DNA of 64,000 bases, from NCBI RefSeq assembly GCF_022605165.1, contig NC_063070.1, positions 930,001 to 994,000 on the forward strand, written 5' to 3'. The translations under genes were made by a program, and so were the position numbers. Source of the stretch: Purpureocillium takamizusanense (Eukaryota; Ascomycota; Sordariomycetes; Hypocreales; Ophiocordycipitaceae). This document shows positions 35,966-46,080 of the stretch, piece after piece (positions within the stretch are counted from its first letter, which is position 1; the number at the start of each line of letters is the position of its first letter). Below the pieces are notes generated by a model, which was not told where the DNA came from, did not search any database, and saw nothing but the letters and a program-made list of their open reading frames with translations.

Positions 35966-37860
35966 TCATGCAACGCGTGAATCCCAAAGGGGACCCAGGT
36001 GGTGGAACAGGCCTCGCGAGCCCAGCACCTGGTCGATGTTCTCTCCTCTCAGCAGCTGATGCGCCTCCGACTCCATGTACCGCCGCAACACGAGCAGAGG
36101 CCACTGCACCCGCACGGCCATCTCCCTGTCGTCGCGTATGACCCGGCGCAGCGTCGTCAGCGTCTCGGCGAGGAGCTCGCGCCGGCAGCATGTGTCCCGG
36201 CACGAGTGGCTCCTCCTCGACGAGCAGAACAGGCGGTGGGTGTACACGGCCAAGCTGCGGTATTCGGCCACGGCAAACTGTATCGCCTGGAGCTCGTGCT
36301 CGCGCATGTCGACGTCCGGCCGCCGGCCCACCGCTAGGAGGTCTTGGAAGCGCTGACAAACGGGACCGCGTGGTCAGCCACATGGATAGGCTTCAGGGCG
36401 CTAAATTGGTTCAGAGGGAGAGGGAGTGGGAGGGGGGGGAGGGGACCTACTCTGCCGATCTGATCTAGCTCACGCTGCCAAGCAGCCTCGTCCCCCGCGC
36501 CAGCAGACTGGTCGTGCTGAGCAAGAAGCAGCTTTGTCTTTAGTACGCAGCACTCGTGATAGAACTGCAGCGGTCGGGACACGGAAATGTCGTCGACTAG
36601 CTCCTCGGTGGGATACCCCGGCGTCCACATGTTGCGCAGCGCGTCCCTGGTGTTGTGGAACAGCTGGTCCATGACCGCGACGCACGACGTCTTGTGCCCG
36701 GCCTCGCGCCACAGCCTGGGCAGGGAGTCGGGCACGCTGAGGTTCAAGTTGATGTACCTGGCTCCATCGTGGTCAGAAAGAGAACCAACGCCGCCTGGAT
36801 GCAGTGCCGTGATATCAAAAGGGGGTTCCACCAACATGGTAAAGAGAAGCAGCTGCTGGCCGAGCAGCGGAACCCGTGCCGCCCACGACGAGTCCCCCTT
36901 TGTCGCAAACAGCGTCGCCAGGAACGCATACAGCCCTCGCAGGTGCGCCTCCATCCCGGACGTGTGCCGGCCAAACTGCTGCTCGTACACGACCATGAGG
37001 AAGAATGTGGCCAGCGCCTCGTTGAGGCACTGGGCCGACCGATAGTCGAGCCCGCGCAGCATGGCCCCAAAGTCCTCGAGCGCCCGGCGGTAGTACGCAA
37101 CGCCGTCGTGCCGAGGCAGGGCACCACCATCACGCGCCGGGGGCCTCGGCTTCAGCTGCTGTGCGCGGCGCATCGTCTCGAGCTCGCTCGCCGAGATGGC
37201 CAGGATCATGCCCATGGCGGCGGGGGAGCTCGATGCCACGCGGCCACGACGATAGTGCAGCGAGGACCATCTCCACGACTTGCCCAGCACCCGGATCAGC
37301 AGCGTGTGGGGGAAGAAGGCAAGATACTCGAGGTCCTTGGACGAGAGGAGCCCCCCCCCCCGTGGAGCAGAGCAGCCTCAGATCAGGGATGCTGCTGCTG
37401 CTAGTAGTACTAGCGAGCTGGGGGGCCGGAGCTGCCGGGGCCCCGCGATCCCTCGGCAGTAAGAGGCGATGAGACACCGCGGGGGCATCGCCATCGCTCG
37501 GGCTTCTTTTGGGTGCTTGTCTGCGTGGCTGATGACGTCGAGCCACGGCGAACCACTCACATGGCAACCGTGCGCCATGACACCGGTTGCAGACGGGCCG
37601 CGCCTCGTCGCATTTGACTTTGCGCGTCCGACAGGTCGAGCAACCTTGTGTATCATCATGAGACGGCGGGCAGAAATGGAAAATACATGTACAGTGTGGC
37701 GATACGAACCTGTCTTGGACCGCGTCCGCGTCCTCTTGGCCTCGGAGCAAGCATCGGACAGGGGCTCCGAAAGCGGCGAAACTGTCAATGGAGTCGACAT
37801 GGAGCTTTCATCCGGCCGGTTATCAGACGACGGCGAGCCTGCTGGTATCGTATGACACAT
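35966..37860 (-). CDS. Zn2Cys6 transcription factor, cluster regulator candidate, about 515 aa
   Basis: Nuclear regulator. Exons 37710-37860, 37561-37644, 36451-37376 and 35966-36352 sum to 1,548 nt. The N-terminus is Ser-rich (MCHTIPAGSPSSDNRPDESS). The complete zinc cluster spans the first intron and reads GCSTCRTRKVKCDEARPVC, then NRCHGARLPC. The PF11951-like body follows (LSSKDLEYLAFFPHTLLI, GMILAISASELETM, AATFFLMVVYEQQFG-like helices) and ends GPLWDSRVA. One point is open. Between the cluster and the body I use a 184-nt intron (37377-37560, GTGAGT donor, weak GAG acceptor). Without it, the frame reads on through a plausible linker until a run of 11 G (37351-37361), where one extra G breaks it. 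The gene faces the M20D gene across a 463-base shared promoter. Confidence 0.8.
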
Positions 37861-38323
37861 GGTTTTTGTTCTTGCCGTCGAGTGTGTGCTTCCCCACAGG
37901 TCCAGTCCCTTCGTCGTGTTGTCAACCCCCTCGAGCTCCCAGTTGCAGGACAACAAAGAGAGGGGAGGGGAATGGATGGACAGGACGGATAATAAAAAGG
38001 GTCTCCGGACCAAGGCCGCTTCTTATGCTTCCATTGGCTTGATCGTAGCGACGTTGGCCTCACAATTGGCTGCAGCGCCAACGCTAGAAACTTGCATGTG
38101 GACAACAGCATAGCGTCTCCACCTCTGCCAACCTTTGGGTAGGGGTTATTGTATCGGAATTCTGGAGCCGCTGGGGCAACTCATCCCGTGTAAGTCCCCT
38201 GATGGACTGTTCAAATACAAGCCATCTGGTTCGCAGTTTGAGCAAGAGAGCACATGGGTCAACTGAGAGTTGAGAACAAGACAACGAAACAGCTCGGCCA
38301 TTGCCCGTGAAGTTGACAACATA
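37861..38323. promoter_or_regulatory. Divergent promoter between regulator and M20D gene, with a CGG-N10-CCG site
   Basis: This stretch separates two divergent starts (37860 minus, 38324 plus). At 38155-38170 a CGG and a CCG face each other across 10 bases. Zn2Cys6 dimers bind such paired triplets, and yeast Put3 uses exactly N10. This makes it a candidate site for the neighbouring regulator to control both genes. A single match of this kind is expected by chance at moderate frequency. Confidence 0.3.
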
Positions 38324-39789
38324 ATGACCTCGACACAGGAAACAATTGCCACGCAGCAGGCCGAAATCGTGGCCAAGCACACGGAGGAGCTATGGAGGGT
38401 AAACCAAGAGGTCCGTTGGTACTTACAGTGTTCTCATCCCAAATCAACACGACACAACTCAACATAAAGGCTAACGTGAGAGAGCAGATTCACAGCCACC
38501 CAGAGCTGGCGTTTAAGGAAACGCACGCACACGACACAGTCTGCGGACTGCTTGAATCCCTCGGCTACAGCGTCACCCGCCACGCCCACGGCCTCAAGAC
38601 ATGGACGGCATTCGAGGTCGAAGCCGGCTCCGATGGCGGTGTCGTGGTGTACAACGCCGAGTACGATGCCCTGCCGGGCATCGGCCGCGCCTGCGGACAC
38701 AACCTCATCGCCACGTCGTCCATCGCGGCGTTCCTGGCTACCGCAGATGCCCTCAAGGCGAACAACATCAGCGGCCGGGTGCGGCTCCTCGGCACCCCGG
38801 GGGAGGAGGAGGGCGGCGGCAAGGTCGCCCTGCTGAGCGCCGGAGCGTACCGAGGCGTCGACGCCTGTCTCATGGGACACCCCGGGCCCCTCCTCGCTCC
38901 CGTCGACGGGGTCGTACACGTGCCGTTCATGGCGGTCGTCGGGGTCACGGTCACGTTCAACGGCGTCAACGCCCACGCCGGCAACGCGCCTTGGCTGGGC
39001 AAGAACGCCCTCGACGCAGCCGTTGGCGCTTACAACAACATCTCGATGCTGAGGCAGCAAATGTCCCCGGAGCAGAGGGTGCATGCGGTGATAACCCACG
39101 GCGGCGATCGCGCCAATGTCATCCCTCACAGGACGGAGATGAGGATTCTGATCCGCGCCTCGACAAACGCCGACTTGGAGGCAACGCGTCCGCGGATCGC
39201 GTCGTGCAGCCAAGGGGCCGCAGATGCTACGGGCTGTACCGTGGACTTGAGATGGTACGTCGTCGCCTTACTTTGCGGAAGCGGCCTTGCCTCGGACACA
39301 TGAGAAGAAAGAGCTGATGTTAACATGACCACAGGGACCATCATTACAAAGATCTCCAATGCAGCGGCCTCATCGAGAGCGCCTTTGCGAAGAACGCCGC
39401 CATGCAGGGCCGCACGTACATGGCAAAGGCGCCCACCGGAAGCGGAGCCTCGACCGACCAGGGCAAGTCAATAAGCCTCCATTCCAACATCAATGCATTG
39501 ATAAGACTGTATAGACACACACAAGACTGACAACTTCTTGACACACCCAGGAAACGTCAGTTACGAGATTCCAAGCATCCATCCAATCTTCCTCCTCGAC
39601 GTAGAGGACCCTTCCATCGGCCCGCACCACCGCAAGTTTGCCGCGACGGCGGGGACGAGAGCCTCGTTTGCGATTGCTCTCGAGTTCGCAAAGGTCATGG
39701 CGGCGACTGGGCTGGACATCCTGCAGAGCGGCGCGTTGCGCGAGGAGCTAACGTCGGAGCTCGCAGCGGCGCGAAACGGGCGGACTTGA
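38324..39789 (+). CDS. Peptidase M20D family amidohydrolase, 408 aa
   Basis: Metal-dependent hydrolase of N-acyl amino acids or dipeptides (M20D; relatives of PM20D2 and bacterial AbgB), cytosolic. Exons 38324-38398, 38470-39254, 39335-39462 and 39551-39789 sum to 1,227 nt. Motifs in order: HSHPELAFKETHA near the start; VVYNAEYDALPGIGRACGHN, with the metal-binding Asp/His strand; LLGTPGEEEGGGK, with catalytic and metal-binding Glu; NAHAGNAPWLGKNA in the dimerisation lid; NVIPHRTEM; then STDQGNVSYEIPSIHP at the last intron. The third intron has a GC donor (G|GCAAGT...CAG). No lesion. It is divergent from the Zn2Cys6 gene and near a Dal5-type permease, suggesting an uptake-and-hydrolysis unit for an amide-linked nitrogen source. 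Confidence 0.88.
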
Positions 39790-40297
39790 TTTTTTTTATT
39801 AATCTTTTTCCCTTTGTGTACCCGACGGGCGTAACGACGGCTGCCTATATAGGTGATATTGAAACATTGTCAGCGTAATTTGATATGGGAGCTCGGTTGA
39901 CGGCTGGGCTTAGCGTCAACATGAACGCAGGAGCGACATTGATCAATCGAATAACACTGTTGAACAGTCGAGACCAACAAGAGTTTTAGGTGCACGCTCC
40001 TGCCAGCCAGCGGCGTGACCTGATACATTCTAATGACCACGGGGCGAGAGATGAGTCCACGTGCACGCAGCTACATTTTGATGGTTGCCCCTTTAGGAAG
40101 AACATGAACGGCTCTCTACTGCTTTTGCCCGCTCACTATATATTCGTCGTTTTCAATCCCTTGACACCACCAACAGGGACTTTTCTTCTGGTGTGTTCCT
40201 TTCACTTTTTGCCTCTCGACCTGCACGTACAATAAAACACAAGCAGCTTTTCGCCTTTCCAGTTTCCCTCTCTTCTCCCCCCCGCGACTACCCCAAC
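39790..40297. promoter_or_regulatory. Upstream region of array gene A, diverged copy of the array promoter
   Basis: Carries the array TATA block (TATATATTCGTCGT, 40137-40150) and, further 5', a block CCAGCGGCGTGAC (about 40007-40019) also present upstream of B, C and D. It is less similar to the B-D promoters than these are to one another, fitting an older duplicate. Confidence 0.5.
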
Positions 40298-40838
40298 ATG
40301 TTCATGTTCCGACGTGACGAAGATGAAGACGACATCGTTTTCCGGGCAACACTCTGCTGGGAACTCTTTGTGGAATACATGGCCTTGCCTGATCTCCATG
40401 ACACACGCCGTCAAGCCGCTGCGCAATATGTGGGATCCTTCTGCAACTGGAGGTTTTGGGCCGGGATCCCTGTACATGCAGTGCTCCCACGGAGCACCTT
40501 GAACCCACTCGTGGCATGCGGCGGCCCGAGGAGGGTCGAAGCGCAGTGGTTGCTGTTCAGGCTCGAGGCTGTTCTACGCCTGGGTATGTAATTCTGCCCC
40601 CTACCTACTCCGTCTCAGCGGTCGCTGGTGGTTATACTCGGCACATTGATGATAGGGCTGACTCCAACATGACTCAGAAATCAACATGTTTCACCCCAGG
40701 CTTGCCAGCCTGCCCCTCGATCGACATTGGATTCCGGCAGGGGTGGAACTCCCACAGGGCCAGTATGCTTTTCAGCCGATCCGTGAAGGGTTGGATAGGA
40801 TGGCCGACGAAATGAATCACGCACGTCAATCGCGATGA
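40298..40838 (+). CDS. Array gene A: small two-exon protein of unknown family, 148 aa
   Basis: Exon 1 is 40298-40583 and exon 2 is 40678-40838; the intron is phase 1 (CTGG|GTATGT ... CTCAG|AA). The acidic N-terminus MFMFRRDEDEDD is followed by LFVEYMALPDLHDTRR, aligning with the hallmark of B-D (LF-x2-Y-x4-NLH-x-TRR), and exon 1 ends RVEAQWLLFRLEAVLRLG. Exon 2 differs from the others: INMFHPRLASLPLDRHW and a helical end. No signal peptide or membrane segment, so probably intracellular. It is the most diverged member of the four. Start choice: the first ATG after a CT-rich leader, with A at -3; a second in-frame Met lies two codons on. Function unknown. Confidence 0.65.
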
Positions 40839-41357
40839 ATGGACACGCGCATGTGCATGAACCTACCAAGGGCCACCTGATTTGATCGATTACGTCGTTC
40901 ATGGCGTCGGTCATGTCGTCGATCATCTGGGCCGCGTCGTTCAACCAGACATCAATGTACGAGTTACGACGTCTGACATCATCAATGTACCGGCCGGCGT
41001 GATGACGCTTCGTTGAACAAGTATGTTTCCTTTCTTCTTTTTTTTGTGTTTTTCTCTCTTGGGCAATCAATTCCTTCGGCCGAGGTTAAAGTAGTACAAG
41101 TCAAGGGGTTCAGTGTTCCAGAGGAGCGAAATTGACCGATAGACCACGTAGAGTCTGCCTCAATGTGTTCAAGTTCACACAACGACTCGACTGGACTGGC
41201 TAAGCGTGAGGCCTGGCATGGCACCAATCTCGGGCGGAGGCTCCTCATGATTTGCAAACTGCATTCGTTGATTGAACCAAGGCTCTCCTTCAGACACGAC
41301 TGCCAAACACGGGACGGTCTATCCTTGTTGACGGGACGGGAATACTCCAGTCGCGCT
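40839..41357. other. 3' flank of array gene A
   Basis: No gene. About 41030-41150 (a T-run, then CAATCAATTCC, TCAAGGGGTT, GACCGATAGACCACG) resembles the 3' flank of array gene D at 47695-47800 (T-run, CCAATCAATC, TCAAGGGTTT, CACCAATAGACCCG). It may mark the original end of the duplicated block. Confidence 0.35.
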
Positions 41358-41958
41358 CTAGCACTCAGACCTTATCGCATACCCAATGACATCCTGTGCA
41401 CAAGTATTGGCATCGACCACGCAAAGTTGGTCCTCGGGATCCTCAGGACACTGCAATTGATGTGGGTAGACGAACCATGGTTAGAAGATGACTCGAAAAA
41501 ACAAACAAAGAGTTGACGTGGTGGACTGGATCCAGACAATCTGCAAAACTTACATCTCTCGGAAAGCAATTGTGATGGGTCGTTTTCGAATCATACTTCC
41601 AGTAGCCGTCCCGGTCCGTCTCCTCACTAAGGTACCAGGCGACGGTCTCGCACTGGTTAGTGGCCGGGTCGCACTGTATAGAGAGTATGCAGATTCGCAA
41701 TCAGCGACCGCCTGGTTTCGGGAGCAAAAGGCCAGGCGTCGTCATTGAGATATGTAGCACTGGCTCAGCCACACACACCTTTCCGTTCCTCCTTACGTTG
41801 TGCCTCCTCGCCTGAGCTTTCGCCGCATTTTTATTCTTCTTGGGGGCAGGACGACCCCGATGCTTTGAGATGGTGCCGTGCTTTTCCACAAACTCGGCAT
41901 CAAGGGCGGCCGCGTGTTGCGCAACAAGTGCCAACGCGATGAGGCCAGCGACCCGCAT
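41358..41958 (-). CDS. Small secreted cysteine-rich protein, 130 aa
   Basis: Exons 41779-41958, 41554-41673 and 41358-41450 (60, 40 and 30 codons) all join in phase 0. Residues 1-19 are a signal peptide (MRVAGLIALALVAQHAAAL). A basic, Lys/Arg-rich stretch follows (RGRPAPKKNKNAAKAQARR), then a C-terminal half with seven cysteines: CDPATNQC, HHNC, CPEDPEDQLC, NTC, and a final SEC. The start is the ATG at 41958. An odd cysteine number leaves one free or paired in a dimer. No family recognised; such proteins in fungi are often effectors or antimicrobial peptides. It lies between array genes A and B on the opposite strand, so it was either captured by the array or is an old neighbour. Confidence 0.65.
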
Positions 41959-42534
41959 CGTCGCCAAGCTTGGAGGGGGAGGCTGGACGTCGGTGACTGG
42001 CGCTGGGCAATAGAGTCGGGCTTCTGAACAGGGTAGGGAAACAGGAAAAGAAAGGGCGGCGAGGGGTGAAGACGAAGATGCAGTCGTGTCGACAAGGAGA
42101 TCGGGGGGCCACCAGATCAGACCAGTCCAGTCGGGCGTGCAATATATGCATGTAGCCGTTGGTAACGAGAGAGACCGTGCTTCGAGTGATTGGTTAGTCG
42201 AAATCGTCGAGCACTGATTTTTCCAGAGAGCGACGCATGTCAGGCCATAGATTCTGTTACGTTGAGATTATGATATGTAGGACTCTTGACACTTGGTCTT
42301 ATCGCAACTGGACATTGATGGGGCGTGAGGCAGAGGCCCCGTCCCTCCTCCGCTTTCTGACCAACGTAAACAAGTAGTCATTATGCGTTTCAACCTGACA
42401 CAGAGAGGTATATGTAGTATACTTAAGGCGGGCCAGAAACATGAACAGACTGGGCCCGATCTTCATGTTCAGAGCAGTTCATGTTCGACTCAAGTCCACG
42501 GGTGTTCAATGTTCGATACATTATGTCACTGGGA
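41959..42534. other. Intergenic; promoter of the cysteine-rich gene
   Basis: No gene. It ends where the B-D repeat units begin (block GGCACGGCGCGCTCG at 42536). Confidence 0.35.
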
Positions 42535-42989
42535 GGCACGGCGCGCTCGGGGACACGCATTGACGCGGTTTCTGCTCCAATGCTAAGCAGCACACATCAC
42601 CTTAACTTGTTGGTCCCCCAGCTGGAGTCCATGCTCAAGTCGTAGACGGCGAGGGGTCAATGAGAACGTGCAGCGGCTGCCTAGATTATATGATGTCGGA
42701 AATCAACGCACTGGTCTAGATCGACCTCATTGACGGTGAGGGACATGGAGGGAGTTTATCGGACTGGCGGGCGCAGAACATCAATCAATTACTCGACTGT
42801 TTCGATAGTGACGGACTAATATGACACACGAGCTTCAGTGCTCGACGCACCCACCGGCCAGCGGCGTGACGTTAATGCAGATAGCGATGTGAGCATTTGA
42901 TCGCACCGAGAGCAGATGGGGGTGCAAGCACAGCACCAGTTGACCCGAGTACGTAATAACGCTCCATATCACTCCTCTGTGCCGCTTGC

Positions 42990-43005
42990 TACATATTTCG
43001 TCGTT
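42990..43005 (+). promoter_or_regulatory. TATA-type core promoter of array gene B
   Basis: TACATATTTCGTCGTT, 144 bases before the ATG. The same element is TATATATTCGTCGT (A, 40137), TATATATTTCGTCGTT (C, 44858) and TATATATCCGTCGTT (D, 46761), always 136-161 bases from the start. The B copy has a C inside the TATA core. Confidence 0.6.
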
Positions 43006-43133
43006 CCCTCCACGCTCACACAACCGTCGTACCTGACTCCAAGAGTGCTTTCCAATACGCTTTTTTGTCTCTCGGCCTGATTCACCCTAGAAACTATTTC
43101 CTGTTTCCCGTCTCTCTCTCTCTCCCTCTTATA

Positions 43134-43743
43134 ATGTCTCGGCCCGGGCCTCGATCTGGTGGCCAACATGAAGACGAGATCAAAAGCCGGGTAGCTAGAT
43201 GCAGAGCTCTCTTTGCTCGCTACGTAGCGCAGCCCAACCTCCACCCGAGTCGCCGCTTACACTTTTTGGCGTACGAGAGAGGCCTAGTCGCCTGGGCGAC
43301 GGTTGCAGGGGCCCTTCCAACGGAGGAATTAGCGGGAATATGGCCGGAGGGTGTCATGCACCCAGACTTGGCACAGCCTGGCCGGATGAGGACTCATACG
43401 ATTGAGTTACTCACGGAACTCGAGGCGTCCCTACATACGGGTAATACTACTACTTACTCCCGTCCCTGTGGGCATGGTGCTGACTCCAAAATTAGAAGTC
43501 TCCTGCTGGCTTCTCCACCGGCAGGATATTAGTGTTAAGGGGGTGAACATTCCGCCGACCGGCAAATATCCTGCCCACATTCATTCATCAGGCCAAGCCC
43601 TTATTGAGCCAATTATTACAGAACTTATAGAAACACACACTAGGTTGCTACCACAGTTGGTCGCATCGATGGAGTCGAGGCGAATGCAGGAGTTACGGCT
43701 GACGGCGTCGTCAAGGCCGACGGCGTCGCCGTCGCCAATATAG
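43134..43743 (+). CDS. Array gene B: small two-exon protein of unknown family, 184 aa
   Basis: Exon 1 is 43134-43440, intron 43441-43495, exon 2 43496-43743. Begins MSRPGPRSGGQHEDEI. Helical core LFARYVAQPNLHPSRR, then GLVAWATVAGALPTEEL, HPDLAQPG, and THTIELLTELEASLHTG at the exon end. Exon 2 starts after ACGG|GTAATA...TTAG|AA, as in C and D. It encodes KGVNIPPTGKYPAHIHSSG, a helical stretch (LIEPIITELIETHTRLL), and a low-complexity end SSRPTASPSPI. No signal peptide or membrane segment. Closest to C in exon 1. Exon 2 shows less similarity, so the two halves may evolve differently. Function unknown. Confidence 0.7.
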
Positions 43744-43786
43744 CGACTGTTTAGTCTGCTGCTTCGATAGGCCACGTCTTCCTACT

Positions 43787-44247
43787 GTGTTGGTGAGAGA
43801 AGGCGCGGAAGATGACTGCGGTAGGAGGTAGCCCAGGTGAAAAACGGCTAAAGGAATGGCTAGGGGTAAAAGAGACAGCAAGGATAAGACTATAAGGATA
43901 GCTATAAAAGGAGAGAGACCACCCTAGAGGAACGAGGACGTCACGCCTCTTTAGTCATAGCCGACCATACTCACTCTTTTGCCCCCTTCTTAATGCTTCA
44001 GATATAAGCATGCCTTAATAATATAAGTATCTTGCCTAAGCGCGAAAAGCCGTATAGTTTTGCCGAGGAGCGTAAATACGAGCATTCGACGTTAGAGACC
44101 ATTTAATCAGCTTATAACGGACCTCTTGACTATAGAAGGACTTTAGATTTAGGAATCCTTACGTTACGACGCGTTAAGCAGAGATGGAAGAAGAGAACGA
44201 CGAAGGAGATGCACTCCGTGGTTTGGTGTCTTTCTCGCCCCAATAAA
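43787..44247. mobile_element. 461-bp insertion in the 3' block of gene B, solo-LTR-like
   Basis: Units C and D read GTCCTACTAAACATG and GTCCTACCAAACATG without interruption; unit B has extra DNA flanked by a 5-bp direct repeat CTACT (43782-43786 and 44248-44252). The insert starts GTGTTGG and ends CCAATAAA. It holds a TATAAAAGG promoter-like box (about 43912) and becomes TpA-rich towards its right end, as after RIP. Size, target duplication and internal promoter fit a solo LTR. No coding capacity. The class cannot be named from this alone. Confidence 0.6.
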
Positions 44248-44993
44248 CTACTAAACATGTACCTTGGAGACGTAAAGGCCGGGCCGGGCGTGTTGAAGCT
44301 CTTTGATGATAGGGACTGGAGTCAGGGCGAATTGTATCCTTACATTGATATATAGTCCCTTCCTTTAGCTTAGAGAATATCATATACATACTTACTAAGA
44401 GTCATGGCGCGCTTGAGGACTAGATATAGACGCGGTTTATGTTTCAATGCTAAGTAGCGACAATCACCTCGACCTAATGGTCCGCCCGACTACATAGAGT
44501 CCATGCTCAACTCGTAGACGGCGAGGGGTCAATGCACGAGAACGCGCGGCGGCTGCCTAGCATTGCCCGGGGGAGGGCCTCGTCGGTCGGGCGCAGAACA
44601 TCAATGGAGTATACTCGGCTATTTGACGGACCAACATGAACCGAGTTTCAGTGCTCAACGCACCCGCCGGCTAGCGGCGAGACATCAATGCAGTTGGCGA
44701 TGTGACCATTTGATCGGACCGAGAGCAGATGGGGGGTTCCAGGCACAGCGCAGTCGCGTCCGTCGGTGCGTGTGTCAGAACCCAACCACACGGGTCATGT
44801 TGCTGCCCTTGATGTGAGTTGAGCACATAATAACGCTCATCCCTCTTTGCCGTCTGCTATATATTTCGTCGTTTCCTCCACCCTCGACAACCGTCGTACC
44901 TGACTCATAGCGTGCTCTCTAATACGCTTCTTGTCTCTCGGCCTGATCCGCCCTTGCAATCCTTTCCTGCTTCCTCCCTCTCCCTCTCTCAAG

Positions 44994-45573
44994 ATGTCTG
45001 GGACCCAGCCTCAACCTGGCAATCAACATGAAGACGAGATCATAACTCGGGCAACAAGATGCAAAGACCTCTTTCAGCGCTACGCAACGCTACCTAACCT
45101 CGGGGAGAGTCGCCGCGAACATACTCTTAAGAAAGAGAAATCTTTTATCATATGGGCGATTTATGCAGGGGCCCTTCCAGGGGTAGATGTAGGGGTGAAG
45201 TGGCCGGTGGGGCGAGTGCACCCCAAGTTAGCACAGCCCGGTCCGCATAGGAGTAATGTGATTGCTTTACTTACGCAACTCGAGGAGTTCCTATCTTCGG
45301 GTAATATTCACTATTTACTCTCTATCCTTGTGGTATTTTACCAGACCTGTCCATGTTGCTGACTCTAACTTAGAAATCGCCTGCCTGGATGATGGTGTTC
45401 AGGCGGTGGCCACTCCCACCGGCAGCCATCCTCACCACCCGGATACATCAGCCCAAGACCGTCTTGACCAAATTGTGGATAATTTACAACCCAAGTCCGG
45501 TTATGCGGCTGGGTCGATTCTCGATCAGTTGCTTATAAGAAAATTGGCGGCGTCAATGCAAAGGTACATGTAG
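44994..45573 (+). CDS. Array gene C: small two-exon protein of unknown family, 168 aa
   Basis: Exon 1 is 44994-45300, intron 45301-45373, exon 2 45374-45573. Exon 1 has exactly the same length as in B (307 nt). Begins MSGTQPQPGNQHEDEI. Core LFQRYATLPNLGESRR, then FIIWAIYAGALPGVDV, HPKLAQPGPHRSNVIALL and LEEFLSSG. Exon 2 (IACLDDGVQAVATPTG, SAQDRLDQIVDNLQPKSG, LLIRKLAASMQRYM) is diverged from B and D. No signal peptide. Function unknown. It has the best-preserved TATA block (44858-44873) and CT-rich leader. Confidence 0.7.
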
Positions 45574-45785
45574 CGACCGTTTGGTCTGCTATGTACTTTG
45601 ATGGGGCCACGCCGTCCTACTAAACATGTACCTTGGCAACGTACGGGCCGGGCCGGGCGTGTTGAAGCTCTTTGATGACCGGGACTGGAGTCAGCGCGGA
45701 TTGTTTCCTTATGTTCTCTTCCTCATGTCCTTACAGTCTCTTCCTCATGTCCTTATAGCTCTTCCTCAGGTTAATTTAGAGAATT

Positions 45786-46080
45786 CCTTGAGGAACGGAG
45801 TTCCGAAAGGATTTCTATAGCCCGGTTTTTGCATTCTTGAGGTAGTTAAGAGAGTATTTTCTAATTGAAGCTTTATTCCTATTAGTCTAGTTCTCATCTT
45901 CATCTCACAATCCACTGGCGTTTTTCCTATTATTATGATTACTACGTAAAGATAAACTACCGTTTCCTCCTTTCCCTTCTCTCAAGGCCAGAGGCCGGAG
46001 CTGCTGCCGGTCCCTAAGCTAGCTTAATGGCCAGAGACCCATACTGATGTCAAGACCGCTAAGGACTTCGTTCCTCAAGG
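45786..46080. mobile_element. 295-bp MITE-like element with terminal inverted repeats
   Basis: The left end CCTTGAGGAACGGAGTTCC (45786) and the right end GGACTTCGTTCCTCAAGG (finishing at 46080) are inverted copies: 12 perfect terminal bases, then AGT-C matches with two changes. The inside is AT-rich and non-coding. The homologous spot in unit B lacks it. I see no clear target-site duplication. Short, non-coding, with inverted ends: a MITE of an unidentified DNA transposon. Confidence 0.6.
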
